From contig JALRIY010000120.1 in NCBI GenBank assembly GCA_023255285.1, positions 1 to 6,781 of the forward strand: 6,781 bases of DNA, given 5' to 3'. Position 1 is the first letter of the stretch; each line of letters opens with the position of its first letter. Below the pieces are notes generated by a model. That model did no database searches. It was not told the origin of the DNA and saw nothing but the letters and a program-made list of their open reading frames with translations. The stretch comes from Algoriphagus sp. Its GTDB lineage: Bacteria > Bacteroidota > Bacteroidia > Cytophagales > Cyclobacteriaceae. Of the stretch, positions 1-5,572 are shown one piece after another. Both the position numbers and the translations under genes were made by a program.

Positions 1-2
1 GA

Positions 3-386
3 AACGATAAAGCAAAGGGTAAGAAAAGAGTAGTAAAGGTAGAAGCGATAGGTCAGGCGCACATCAAAGCCTCCTTCAACAATATCATTATCTCCATTAC
101 CAACATCTCAGGTCAAGTGATCTCATGGGCTTCTGCCGGTAAAATGGGTTTCAGAGGATCCAAGAAAAATACTCCATACGCTGCACAGATGGCCGCACAA
201 AATTGTGGTCAAGTAGCTTACGAACTCGGTTTGAGAAAAATTGAAGTGTTCGTAAAAGGTCCAGGAGCAGGTCGTGAATCAGCGATCCGAACCTTGCAAA
301 ATGTGGGACTAGATGTAACGACTATTATTGACGTAACACCTATGCCGCACAACGGTTGTCGTCCACCTAAGCGTAGAAGAGTTTAA
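3..386 (+). CDS. rpsK: 30S ribosomal protein S11 (uS11), 5' end cut off by window
   Basis: S11 is a small-subunit protein of the 30S platform, where it contacts 16S rRNA near the mRNA exit path and the E site. The reading frame is open from base 3 to the TAA at 384-386, giving 127 visible residues. The family usually has about 128-130, so only a few N-terminal codons lie outside the window. The visible start is lysine-rich (KGKKRVVKVEAIGQAHI), followed by the conserved SFNNIIISITN strand region, the GKMGFRGSKKNTPYAAQ block and the basic C-terminal signature PHNGCRPPKRRRV. The first internal ATG at 117 is not the start, because the conserved homology extends upstream of it. rpsD begins 18 bases downstream, as expected inside the alpha/S11/S4 operon. 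Identification is secure; only the start is unseen. Confidence 0.97.
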   Translation, partial: NDKAKGKKRVVKVEAIGQAHIKASFNNIIISITNISGQVISWASAGKMGFRGSKKNTPYAAQMAAQNCGQVAYELGLRKIEVFVKGPGAGRESAIRTLQNVGLDVTTIIDVTPMPHNGCRPPKRRRV

Positions 387-404
387 CTTTAAAAAAGTAA
401 AAGC

Positions 405-1010
405 ATGGCAAGATATACAGGTCCTAAAGCAAAAATCTCCAGAAGATTTGGAGAAGCGATTGAAGGGCATAGCAAGGCACTTCAAAAGAAAAACTACCCT
501 CCAGGAATGCACGGTCGTGGTAGAAGAAAGAAGCAGTCTGAATATGCAGTTCAGCTTGCAGAGAAGCAAAAAGCAAAATACATCTACGGCGTTTTGGAAA
601 GACAATTCGCGAAGATGTTTGACCTTGCTTCTAGAAAATCAGGTATTACTGGTGAAAACCTACTACAGCTTCTTGAAGCTCGTTTGGATAACACTGTATA
701 CCGTTTGGGAATTTCCCCAACTCGTCGTGGCGCAAGACAGCTTGTATCGCACAAGCATATCTTGGTAAACGGTGAACTGGTTAACATTCCTTCCTACACC
801 TTAAAGCCAGGTGATGTGGTATCCGTTCGAGAGCGTTCTAAGTCTCTTGAGGCAATCACTAATAGCTTGGCGGGAAGAGGTACATCTCGGTATTCCTGGT
901 TAGAGTGGGACAATGCCTCGATGTCAGGTAAATTTGTAACGATTCCTAGCAGAGACGATATTCCTGAGAATATCAAAGTACAGCTTATCGTTGAACTTTA
1001 CTCTAAGTAA
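405..1010 (+). CDS. rpsD: 30S ribosomal protein S4 (uS4)
   Basis: S4 is a primary 16S rRNA-binding protein that nucleates assembly of the 30S body and helps form the mRNA entry site. At 201 residues it has the usual Bacteroidota length. It begins MARYTGPKAKISRRFG, with a basic N-terminal region (about 1-90) including PGMHGRGRRKK at 33-43. The S4 RNA-binding domain spans about 92-155, with RLDNTVYRLG, TRRGARQLVSH and HILVNGELVNIPS. The end, KVQLIVELYSK, is typical. There is no cysteine in the N-terminal domain, so it lacks the zinc site of some bacterial S4 proteins and is the zinc-independent form. The start at 405 fits family length and follows an A-rich leader without a clear Shine-Dalgarno sequence. 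In E. coli S4 represses its own operon by binding the leader near rpsM; that region lies upstream of this window, so such control cannot be judged here. Confidence 0.98.
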   Translation: MARYTGPKAKISRRFGEAIEGHSKALQKKNYPPGMHGRGRRKKQSEYAVQLAEKQKAKYIYGVLERQFAKMFDLASRKSGITGENLLQLLEARLDNTVYRLGISPTRRGARQLVSHKHILVNGELVNIPSYTLKPGDVVSVRERSKSLEAITNSLAGRGTSRYSWLEWDNASMSGKFVTIPSRDDIPENIKVQLIVELYSK

Positions 1011-1046
1011 TATTTCACTATTTCCAGCTAAAACAGAACGAAATAT

Positions 1047-2036
1047 ATGTCCATACTAGCATTTCAAATGCCCGAAAAAGTGGTAATGGAAAAAGCCGAT
1101 GATTTTCATGGCTTATTCACATTCAAACCGCTTGAAAAAGGCTATGGAGTTACGATCGGTAACGCCCTAAGAAGAATTCTACTTTCTTCCTTGGAGGGAT
1201 ATGCCATCACTTCTATCAAAATCCCAGGAGTGGTTCATGAATTTTCCACCGTAGAAGGTGTAGTAGAAGATGTGACAGACATCATTTTGAATCTAAAACA
1301 GGTTCGTTTCAAGAAGGTACACGATGCTTTCGATGGAAAAATTGTAGTAGAAATCAAAAATCAGTCTGTTTTTACAGCAGGAGATATAGCTAAGTTTACT
1401 TCTTCCTTTGAAGTACTCAATCCGGAATTGGTTATTTGTCACATTGACCAAACCAAGAATTTTGAGATTGAGTTGACAATCGAGAAAGGGAGAGGGTATT
1501 TACCTGCAGAAGAATCCAAACCAAAAGACCAGGTATTTGGACAGATTTCGATTGACGCCATCTTTACACCTATCAAAAATGTAAAGTATAGCGTTGAAAA
1601 TACACGAGTTGAGCAGAAGACTGATTTTGAAAAATTGATTCTAGAAGTGCACACGGATGGTTCTATTCACCCTGAAAAAGCACTGCAAGAGTCAGCAAAG
1701 ATTTTGATTCAGCATTTCATGCTTTTCTCAGATCAAACCATGGTTCTAGACTCTACTGGAGTTGCCGAGCCTGAGCCAATCGATGAGGAATTCCTTCACA
1801 TGCGCAAGCTTCTTAAAACTTCATTAGGGGATCTCGACCTCTCGGTTCGTGCCTTTAATTGCTTGAAAGCAGCTGACGTGAGAACTCTAGGAGATCTTGC
1901 TAGACTTGAAATTTCAGACATGATGAAATTTAGAAACTTCGGTAAAAAATCACTAGCCGAATTGGAGCAGCTGATCCAGGAGAAAGGTCTAACCTTTGGT
2001 ATGGACATTTCTAAGTACAAACTTGATGAAGAATAA
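1047..2036 (+). CDS. rpoA: DNA-directed RNA polymerase subunit alpha
   Basis: The alpha subunit dimerises to scaffold beta and beta-prime in RNA polymerase, and its C-terminal domain contacts promoter DNA and activators. The protein has 329 residues, the normal length. The N-terminal assembly domain (about 1-230) contains GYGVTIGNALRRILLSSLEG at 32-51, the central dimerisation signature. An acidic linker (about 238-250, EPEPIDEEF) joins the C-terminal domain (about 253-320). That domain has LSVRAFNCLKAADVRTL, with R268 matching the DNA-contacting R265 of E. coli, and the helix-hairpin-helix RNFGKKSLAEL at 296-306. The start MSILAFQMPEK is the usual one in Bacteroidota; the second Met (residue 8) would clip this conserved leader. 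It lies 36 bases after rpsD and 6 bases before rplQ, and is surely co-transcribed with them. Confidence 0.98.
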   Translation: MSILAFQMPEKVVMEKADDFHGLFTFKPLEKGYGVTIGNALRRILLSSLEGYAITSIKIPGVVHEFSTVEGVVEDVTDIILNLKQVRFKKVHDAFDGKIVVEIKNQSVFTAGDIAKFTSSFEVLNPELVICHIDQTKNFEIELTIEKGRGYLPAEESKPKDQVFGQISIDAIFTPIKNVKYSVENTRVEQKTDFEKLILEVHTDGSIHPEKALQESAKILIQHFMLFSDQTMVLDSTGVAEPEPIDEEFLHMRKLLKTSLGDLDLSVRAFNCLKAADVRTLGDLARLEISDMMKFRNFGKKSLAELEQLIQEKGLTFGMDISKYKLDEE

Positions 2037-2042
2037 TTAACA

Positions 2043-2669
2043 ATGAGACACGGTAAGAAAATAAACCACCTGGGCAGAACTGCTTCGCACAGAAAAGCAA
2101 TGCTTTCCAATATGGGGACTTCCCTGATTCTTCACAAGCGTATATCCACTACGCTTGCCAAAGCGAAAGAATTGAAGAAGTTTGTAGAGCCTCTGGTGAC
2201 CAGAGCAAAAGAAGATACTACGCACAATAGAAGAATTGCTTTCTCCTACTTAAAAAGCAAAGAGGCCATTAAAGCTCTTTTTGGTGAAGTGATAGAGAAA
2301 GTAGGAACACGTCCAGGAGGATATACCCGTATTATTAAAACTGGGTTTCGTCTGGGTGATAACGCCGAAATGTGCATTATCGAGCTAGTAGATTTCAATG
2401 AATTGATGTTGAAAGATGCAGCGCCTGCTAAAAAGACCACCAGAAGATCTAGAAGGTCTACTGGTACAGCTGAAAGTACTACAGCTTCCCCTGCTCCCAA
2501 AGCAGCAGTAGTAGTAGAGGAAACTCCAGCTGTTGAAGCGGAAATTATCGAAGAGACTCCAGTTGCTGAAGCAGAAGTAGTGGAAGAGACAACTACTCCT
2601 GTTGCTGAAGCAGCTACAGAAGAAACTCCTGCTGCGGAAACTTCTGAAGAAGAGACTGAAGAGAAATAA
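2043..2669 (+). CDS. rplQ: 50S ribosomal protein L17 (bL17) with long acidic C-terminal tail
   Basis: L17 binds 23S rRNA in the large subunit near the peptide exit tunnel. The conserved fold occupies about residues 1-121: MRHGKKINHLGRTASHRKAM at the N-terminus, then TTLAKAKELKKFVEPLVTRAKED, RPGGYTRIIKTGFRLGDNAEM (89-110) and the closing strand IIELVDFNE. At 208 residues it is much longer than the roughly 120-130 residues of E. coli L17. The extra part has a short basic patch (KKTTRRSRR, 130-138) and then an Ala/Glu/Thr/Val/Pro-rich acidic segment (about 153-208) with an 11-residue repeat, ending ETSEEETEEK. Extended, low-complexity L17 tails occur in Bacteroidota, so the tail is probably genuine rather than a frameshift: the frame is unbroken and a terminator follows the stop within about 20 bases. 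The role of the tail is unknown; it is predicted disordered from composition. Confidence 0.97.
   Translation: MRHGKKINHLGRTASHRKAMLSNMGTSLILHKRISTTLAKAKELKKFVEPLVTRAKEDTTHNRRIAFSYLKSKEAIKALFGEVIEKVGTRPGGYTRIIKTGFRLGDNAEMCIIELVDFNELMLKDAAPAKKTTRRSRRSTGTAESTTASPAPKAAVVVEETPAVEAEIIEETPVAEAEVVEETTTPVAEAATEETPAAETSEEETEEK
2517..2636 (+). repeat. Degenerate 11-residue coding repeat in the L17 tail
   Basis: Within rplQ, residues 159-198 read as imperfect tandem units: EETPAVEAEII (159-169), EETPVAEAEVV (170-180), a shortened EETTTPVAEA (181-190) and a final EETPAAE (193-199 region). At DNA level the units share GAA/GAG-GAA-ACT-CC and GCTGAAGCAG-like stretches. This suggests growth by local duplication followed by drift. 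The boundaries are approximate because the units are degenerate. Confidence 0.7.
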
Positions 2670-2689
2670 GTGGAAAAAAATTTCGACTT

Positions 2690-2722
2690 AAAAAGGATTG
2701 AACTTAGTTCAATCCTTTTTTT
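2690..2722 (+). terminator. Intrinsic terminator ending the ribosomal-protein operon
   Basis: A perfect 14-bp inverted repeat (arms 2690-2703 and 2707-2720, core GGATTGAAC/GTTCAATCC) encloses a 3-base TTA loop. It runs into a T tract at 2716-2722. It starts 20 bases after the rplQ stop codon. Because the outer arms are A5 and T5, the opposite strand also shows a hairpin followed by T residues, so the structure is symmetric, but no - strand gene approaches it here. Confidence 0.9.
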
Positions 2723-2758
2723 ATTTCCTATCCACATCTTACCCTCCCCAAGATTTAT

Positions 2759-2766
2759 TAACTTTG
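2759..2766 (+). promoter_or_regulatory. Bacteroidota-type -7 promoter element for carA-eno
   Basis: The octamer TAACTTTG matches the Bacteroidota housekeeping -7 consensus TAnnTTTG exactly. It lies between the upstream terminator and the carA ATG at 2783, which would place the transcription start near 2771-2773 and leave a leader of about 10-12 bases. I see no good -33 TTG element at the usual spacing of about 19-21 bases (that region is CCACATCTTACCCT). The call therefore rests on the -7 motif and its position. Confidence 0.55.
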
Positions 2767-2782
2767 GGCAACTTTCTAAGAA

Positions 2783-3880
2783 ATGACTAAACAAAAAGCT
2801 ACCCTTCTTCTCGCAGATGGCACGGTCTTCTCAGGGACTCTCGTTGGCGCTCCAGGTACCAATGGCGGCGAAATCTGCTTCAATACTGGAATGACAGGAT
2901 ATCAGGAAATATATACTGATCCTTCCTATACCGGTCAAATTGTGGTGACATCGACCTCGCATATTGGAAATTATGGGGTTCATCCTGAAGAAATAGAGTC
3001 AGCTGCGCCCTGTGTGGCCGGCATCGTAGTGAATAGTTTTTCAGAAGTATTTTCTAGACTTGATGCGTCAAGTTCCTTACAAGACTATTTGGTGTCAGCA
3101 GGGATTACAGGAATTGCCGATATCGATACTCGTAAGCTCGTGCGTCATCTTCGGGATGCAGGAGCTATGAATGCCATTATCAGCTCCGCATATGAAGGTG
3201 ATTTGGAGGGACTTCAACAAGAACTAGCCCAAATCCCAGACATGAATGGGCTAGAATTATCTTCCAAAGTATGTACGCAAGAGCCTTTCTTTTTCGGGGA
3301 GCCCACTTCTTCTATTAAAGTAGCTTGTTTGGATTTTGGAATAAAAAAAAATATTCTGAGAAATCTGGCTTCTCGTGGGGTGTATTGTAAAGTATTTCCT
3401 GCAAAAACTTCCCTTGCTGAGATGGAAGCTTGGAATCCACAGGGTTATTTTCTTTCCAATGGCCCGGGAGATCCTGCTGTTATGGACTATGCAGTGGCTA
3501 CAGTGAAAGATATTTTGGGAACGAACAAGCCTGTTTTCGGGATTTGTTTGGGACACCAGCTCCTTGCAGAAGCAGTAGGGATTTCAACCTATAAAATGCA
3601 CCATGGGCATCGCGGATTGAATCATCCTATCAAAAATTTGATGACTGGGAAAAGTGAAATAACTTCCCAAAACCATGGATTCAATGTCTTGCGGGAAGAT
3701 GCTGAGAATAATGAGCAAGTTGAAATCACACATGTTCATCTAAATGACAATACTGTAGCAGGAATTAAACTGAAAAATAAACCTGCCTTTTCGGTTCAAT
3801 ATCATCCTGAATCCTCTCCAGGGCCACATGATTCCCGATACCTTTTTGATGACTTTGTTTCCCTGATTACAAAAAAATAA
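2783..3880 (+). CDS. carA: Carbamoyl-phosphate synthase small (glutaminase) subunit
   Basis: CarA hydrolyses glutamine and channels the ammonia to the large subunit CarB, which makes carbamoyl phosphate for pyrimidine and arginine synthesis in the cytoplasm. The protein has 365 residues, within the family range. The N-terminal CPSase small-subunit domain (about 1-150) shows TLLLADGTVFSG, NTGMTGYQEIYTDPSY and GIADIDTRKLVRHLRDAGAMN. The class I glutamine amidotransferase domain (about 177-360) carries LSNGPGDP at 224-231 and the nucleophile Cys255 in FGICLGHQ. It also has MHHGHRGLNHPI at 272-283, SQNHGF at 295-300 and the rest of the triad, His341 and Glu343, in YHPES. All catalytic residues are present, so it should be active. 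The start gives the standard MTKQKATLLL beginning just after the promoter element. carB is not adjacent: enolase follows after 24 bases, so CarB must be encoded elsewhere. Confidence 0.97.
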   Translation: MTKQKATLLLADGTVFSGTLVGAPGTNGGEICFNTGMTGYQEIYTDPSYTGQIVVTSTSHIGNYGVHPEEIESAAPCVAGIVVNSFSEVFSRLDASSSLQDYLVSAGITGIADIDTRKLVRHLRDAGAMNAIISSAYEGDLEGLQQELAQIPDMNGLELSSKVCTQEPFFFGEPTSSIKVACLDFGIKKNILRNLASRGVYCKVFPAKTSLAEMEAWNPQGYFLSNGPGDPAVMDYAVATVKDILGTNKPVFGICLGHQLLAEAVGISTYKMHHGHRGLNHPIKNLMTGKSEITSQNHGFNVLREDAENNEQVEITHVHLNDNTVAGIKLKNKPAFSVQYHPESSPGPHDSRYLFDDFVSLITKK

Positions 3881-3904
3881 TTCTACTAACAAACCTGTAA
3901 ACAC

Positions 3905-5188
3905 ATGACGTTGATTCAATCTATTCATGCAAGACAAATTCTTGATTCACGAGGAAATCCTACCGTAGAGGTAGATGTAGTGACTGAAAATGGAGCTTTT
4001 GGAAGAGCTGCGGTACCTAGTGGTGCCTCCACAGGCATCAATGAGGCCGTAGAACTTCGAGATGGAGATAAAAGTAAATACCTAGGAAAAGGCGTGCTGA
4101 AAGCTGTTTCCAATGTCAATGACATCATTGCACCAGAATTGGTAGGGATGGATGTCTTCGAACAAAATACGATCGATCAGATCATGATTGAATTGGATGG
4201 AACAGCCAACAAAAGTAAGTTGGGTGCCAATGCCATTTTGGGAGTTTCTCTTGCTGTAGCCAAAGCTGCTGCCATGGAATCTGGACAGCCACTGTACCGA
4301 TACATCGGTGGAGTGAACGCCAATACGCTTCCGGTGCCCATGTTGAATATCATCAACGGGGGCTCTCACTCCGATGCACCTATTGCCTTCCAAGAATTTA
4401 TGGTTCGACCAATCGGAGCTAGCAGCTTCTCTGAAGCAATTCGCTGGGGTGCAGAGATTTTTCACAACTTGAAAAAAATCCTTCATGACAAGCATTTGAG
4501 TACGGCAGTTGGTGATGAAGGTGGTTTTGCACCTAATTTCTCTGGAGGGACGGAAGAAGCATTAGCCTGTATCCTCGATGCAATCAGAAAGGCTGGCTAC
4601 CGTCCTGGAGATGATGTGACCATTGCCTTGGATTGTGCGTCCTCCGAATTTTATAAGGATGGAAAATACGATTACTCTAAGTTTGAAGGACCAAATGGGA
4701 AGGTACGTTCAAGAGAAGAGCAGGTGGCATATTTGGCGGAACTAACCGAAAAATACCCTATTGATTCCATCGAAGATGGTTGTGCCGAAGAAGATTGGGC
4801 GGGTTGGGCGATGCTTACAGCCAAGATTGGCGACACCATCCAGCTGGTTGGCGATGACTTGTTTGTAACGAATGTCAACTTCCTAAAGCGTGGGATTGAA
4901 GAAAAATCTGCCAACTCCATCCTAGTTAAGGTAAACCAGATTGGTACTTTGACTGAAACGTTGAATGCAATTAGCATGGCCCACAAGGCTGGATTTACGG
5001 CTGTAATGTCGCATCGATCTGGAGAAACAGAAGATTCGACCATCGCTGATTTGGCAGTAGCAGTAAATTGTGGTCAGATCAAAACAGGTTCTGCTTCAAG
5101 ATCAGACCGTATGGCGAAGTACAACCAGCTGCTTCGTATCGAAGAACAACTGGGCGATTCTGCAATATTTAAGGGGAGATTGAGATAA
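3905..5188 (+). CDS. eno: Enolase (phosphopyruvate hydratase)
   Basis: Enolase interconverts 2-phosphoglycerate and phosphoenolpyruvate in glycolysis and gluconeogenesis. The protein has 427 residues, close to the bacterial norm. The N-terminal capping domain (about 1-135) contains ARQILDSRGNPTVEVDV and the mobile loop VPSGASTGINEAVELRDGD. The TIM-barrel domain has NGGSHSDAPIAFQEFMVRP at 151-169, Glu205 in GDEGGFAP, and the three magnesium ligands Asp243 (ALDCASSEF), Glu290 (SIEDGCAEEDW) and Asp317 (LVGDDLFVT). The general base Lys342 sits in the signature ILVKVNQIGTLTET, followed by SHRSGETED (369-377) and Lys393 in QIKTGS. All catalytic residues are intact. It follows carA by 24 bases with no terminator between, so it is probably co-transcribed, and a strong terminator stands 24 bases after its stop. 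Confidence 0.98.
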   Translation: MTLIQSIHARQILDSRGNPTVEVDVVTENGAFGRAAVPSGASTGINEAVELRDGDKSKYLGKGVLKAVSNVNDIIAPELVGMDVFEQNTIDQIMIELDGTANKSKLGANAILGVSLAVAKAAAMESGQPLYRYIGGVNANTLPVPMLNIINGGSHSDAPIAFQEFMVRPIGASSFSEAIRWGAEIFHNLKKILHDKHLSTAVGDEGGFAPNFSGGTEEALACILDAIRKAGYRPGDDVTIALDCASSEFYKDGKYDYSKFEGPNGKVRSREEQVAYLAELTEKYPIDSIEDGCAEEDWAGWAMLTAKIGDTIQLVGDDLFVTNVNFLKRGIEEKSANSILVKVNQIGTLTETLNAISMAHKAGFTAVMSHRSGETEDSTIADLAVAVNCGQIKTGSASRSDRMAKYNQLLRIEEQLGDSAIFKGRLR

Positions 5189-5212
5189 AATCTTCTTCAA
5201 TAAATTCAAATC

Positions 5213-5244
5213 GACAGCCCCGGAATTCTGGGGCTGTCTTTTTT
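5213..5244 (+). terminator. Intrinsic terminator after enolase
   Basis: A GC-rich 9-bp perfect stem (GACAGCCCC at 5213-5221 with GGGGCTGTC at 5230-5238) is followed directly by six T residues (5239-5244). The loop GGAATTCT can extend the stem by a G-T and a G-C pair, leaving AATT at the tip. It lies 24 bases after the eno stop and separates eno from the downstream division gene. Confidence 0.93.
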
Positions 5245-5258
5245 ATATCTAATTTTTG

Positions 5259-5266
5259 TAACTTAG
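5259..5266 (+). promoter_or_regulatory. Possible weak -7 promoter element for the ftsB-like gene
   Basis: TAACTTAG matches the Bacteroidota TAnnTTTG consensus at all fixed positions but one. It lies 18 bases before the ATG at 5285, almost the same distance as the carA element from its own start (16 bases). A competing reading is the adjacent TAATTTTTG at 5250-5258, which has the right bases but one extra spacer base. A new promoter is expected here because a strong terminator precedes the gene. No -33 TTG element is visible at the right spacing. Confidence 0.3.
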
Positions 5267-5284
5267 TCAATCAAAGCGCACTCT

Positions 5285-5572
5285 ATGAAAAAAGTACTCA
5301 AATACAGTAGTAATTTTTACGTTTTGGCAACCTTAGCATTTTTGGTTTGGATGATTTTTATTGACTCCAACAACTTGCCTACCCAATGGCGTCTGACAAA
5401 GCAGCTTTGGGAGTTAGAGGATCAGAAAGAATATTATAGGATGAAAAAAGACCAAATTCAGCAGGATCGCAATGCTCTTTTTGGAAATCCTGAATTATTG
5501 GAAAAATTCGCCCGAGAAAAATACCTCATGAAGAAACCTACTGAAGACCTTTATGTGGTGGTTGAAGAATAA
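5285..5572 (+). CDS. FtsB/DivIC-family septum formation initiator
   Basis: FtsB/DivIC proteins are small bitopic inner-membrane proteins that pair with FtsL and FtsQ/DivIB at the division site and help activate septal wall synthesis. This 95-residue protein has the family layout. A short cytoplasmic N-terminus (MKKVLKYSSN) is followed by one transmembrane segment (about 11-26, FYVLATLAFLVWMIFI). A periplasmic coiled coil rich in Gln, Glu and Lys follows (about 33-64), then the conserved end with NPELLEKFAREKYLMKKPTEDLYVV (68-92), where the REKY and PTEDLYVV elements are diagnostic. No Shine-Dalgarno is visible. It follows the eno terminator and overlaps the next gene by 20 bases. The family assignment is firm; whether to call it FtsB or DivIC is a naming choice, so I give no symbol. 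Confidence 0.9.
   Translation: MKKVLKYSSNFYVLATLAFLVWMIFIDSNNLPTQWRLTKQLWELEDQKEYYRMKKDQIQQDRNALFGNPELLEKFAREKYLMKKPTEDLYVVVEE

Noticed and set aside
117..119. ATG at 117 as a start for rpsK
   Set aside because: The conserved S11 sequence (NNIIISITNISGQVISW) extends upstream in frame to base 3, so this Met belongs to a shadow start within the gene.
448..768. Second + strand frame (106 codons) inside rpsD
   Set aside because: rpsD is intact and conserved in its own frame; the overlapping frame has no family-like features.
2246..2794. Long - strand open frame (182 codons) opposite rplQ
   Set aside because: It is antisense to the conserved rplQ frame and rich in Ser/Ala/Val only because it mirrors the GAA/GCA/ACT repeats of the L17 tail. 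It reads through the terminator hairpin and shows no recognisable domain.
3850..3857. TGACTTTG near the end of carA as an eno promoter
   Set aside because: It misses the fixed A of TAnnTTTG, lies inside carA coding sequence and has no -33 partner; co-transcription with carA is simpler.
4082..4495. - strand open frame (137 codons) inside eno
   Set aside because: It lies wholly within the fully conserved enolase frame, has no domain features, and looks like a chance shadow.
4672..5043. - strand open frame (123 codons) inside eno
   Set aside because: Same reason: antisense to catalytic-domain codons of enolase with no independent support.
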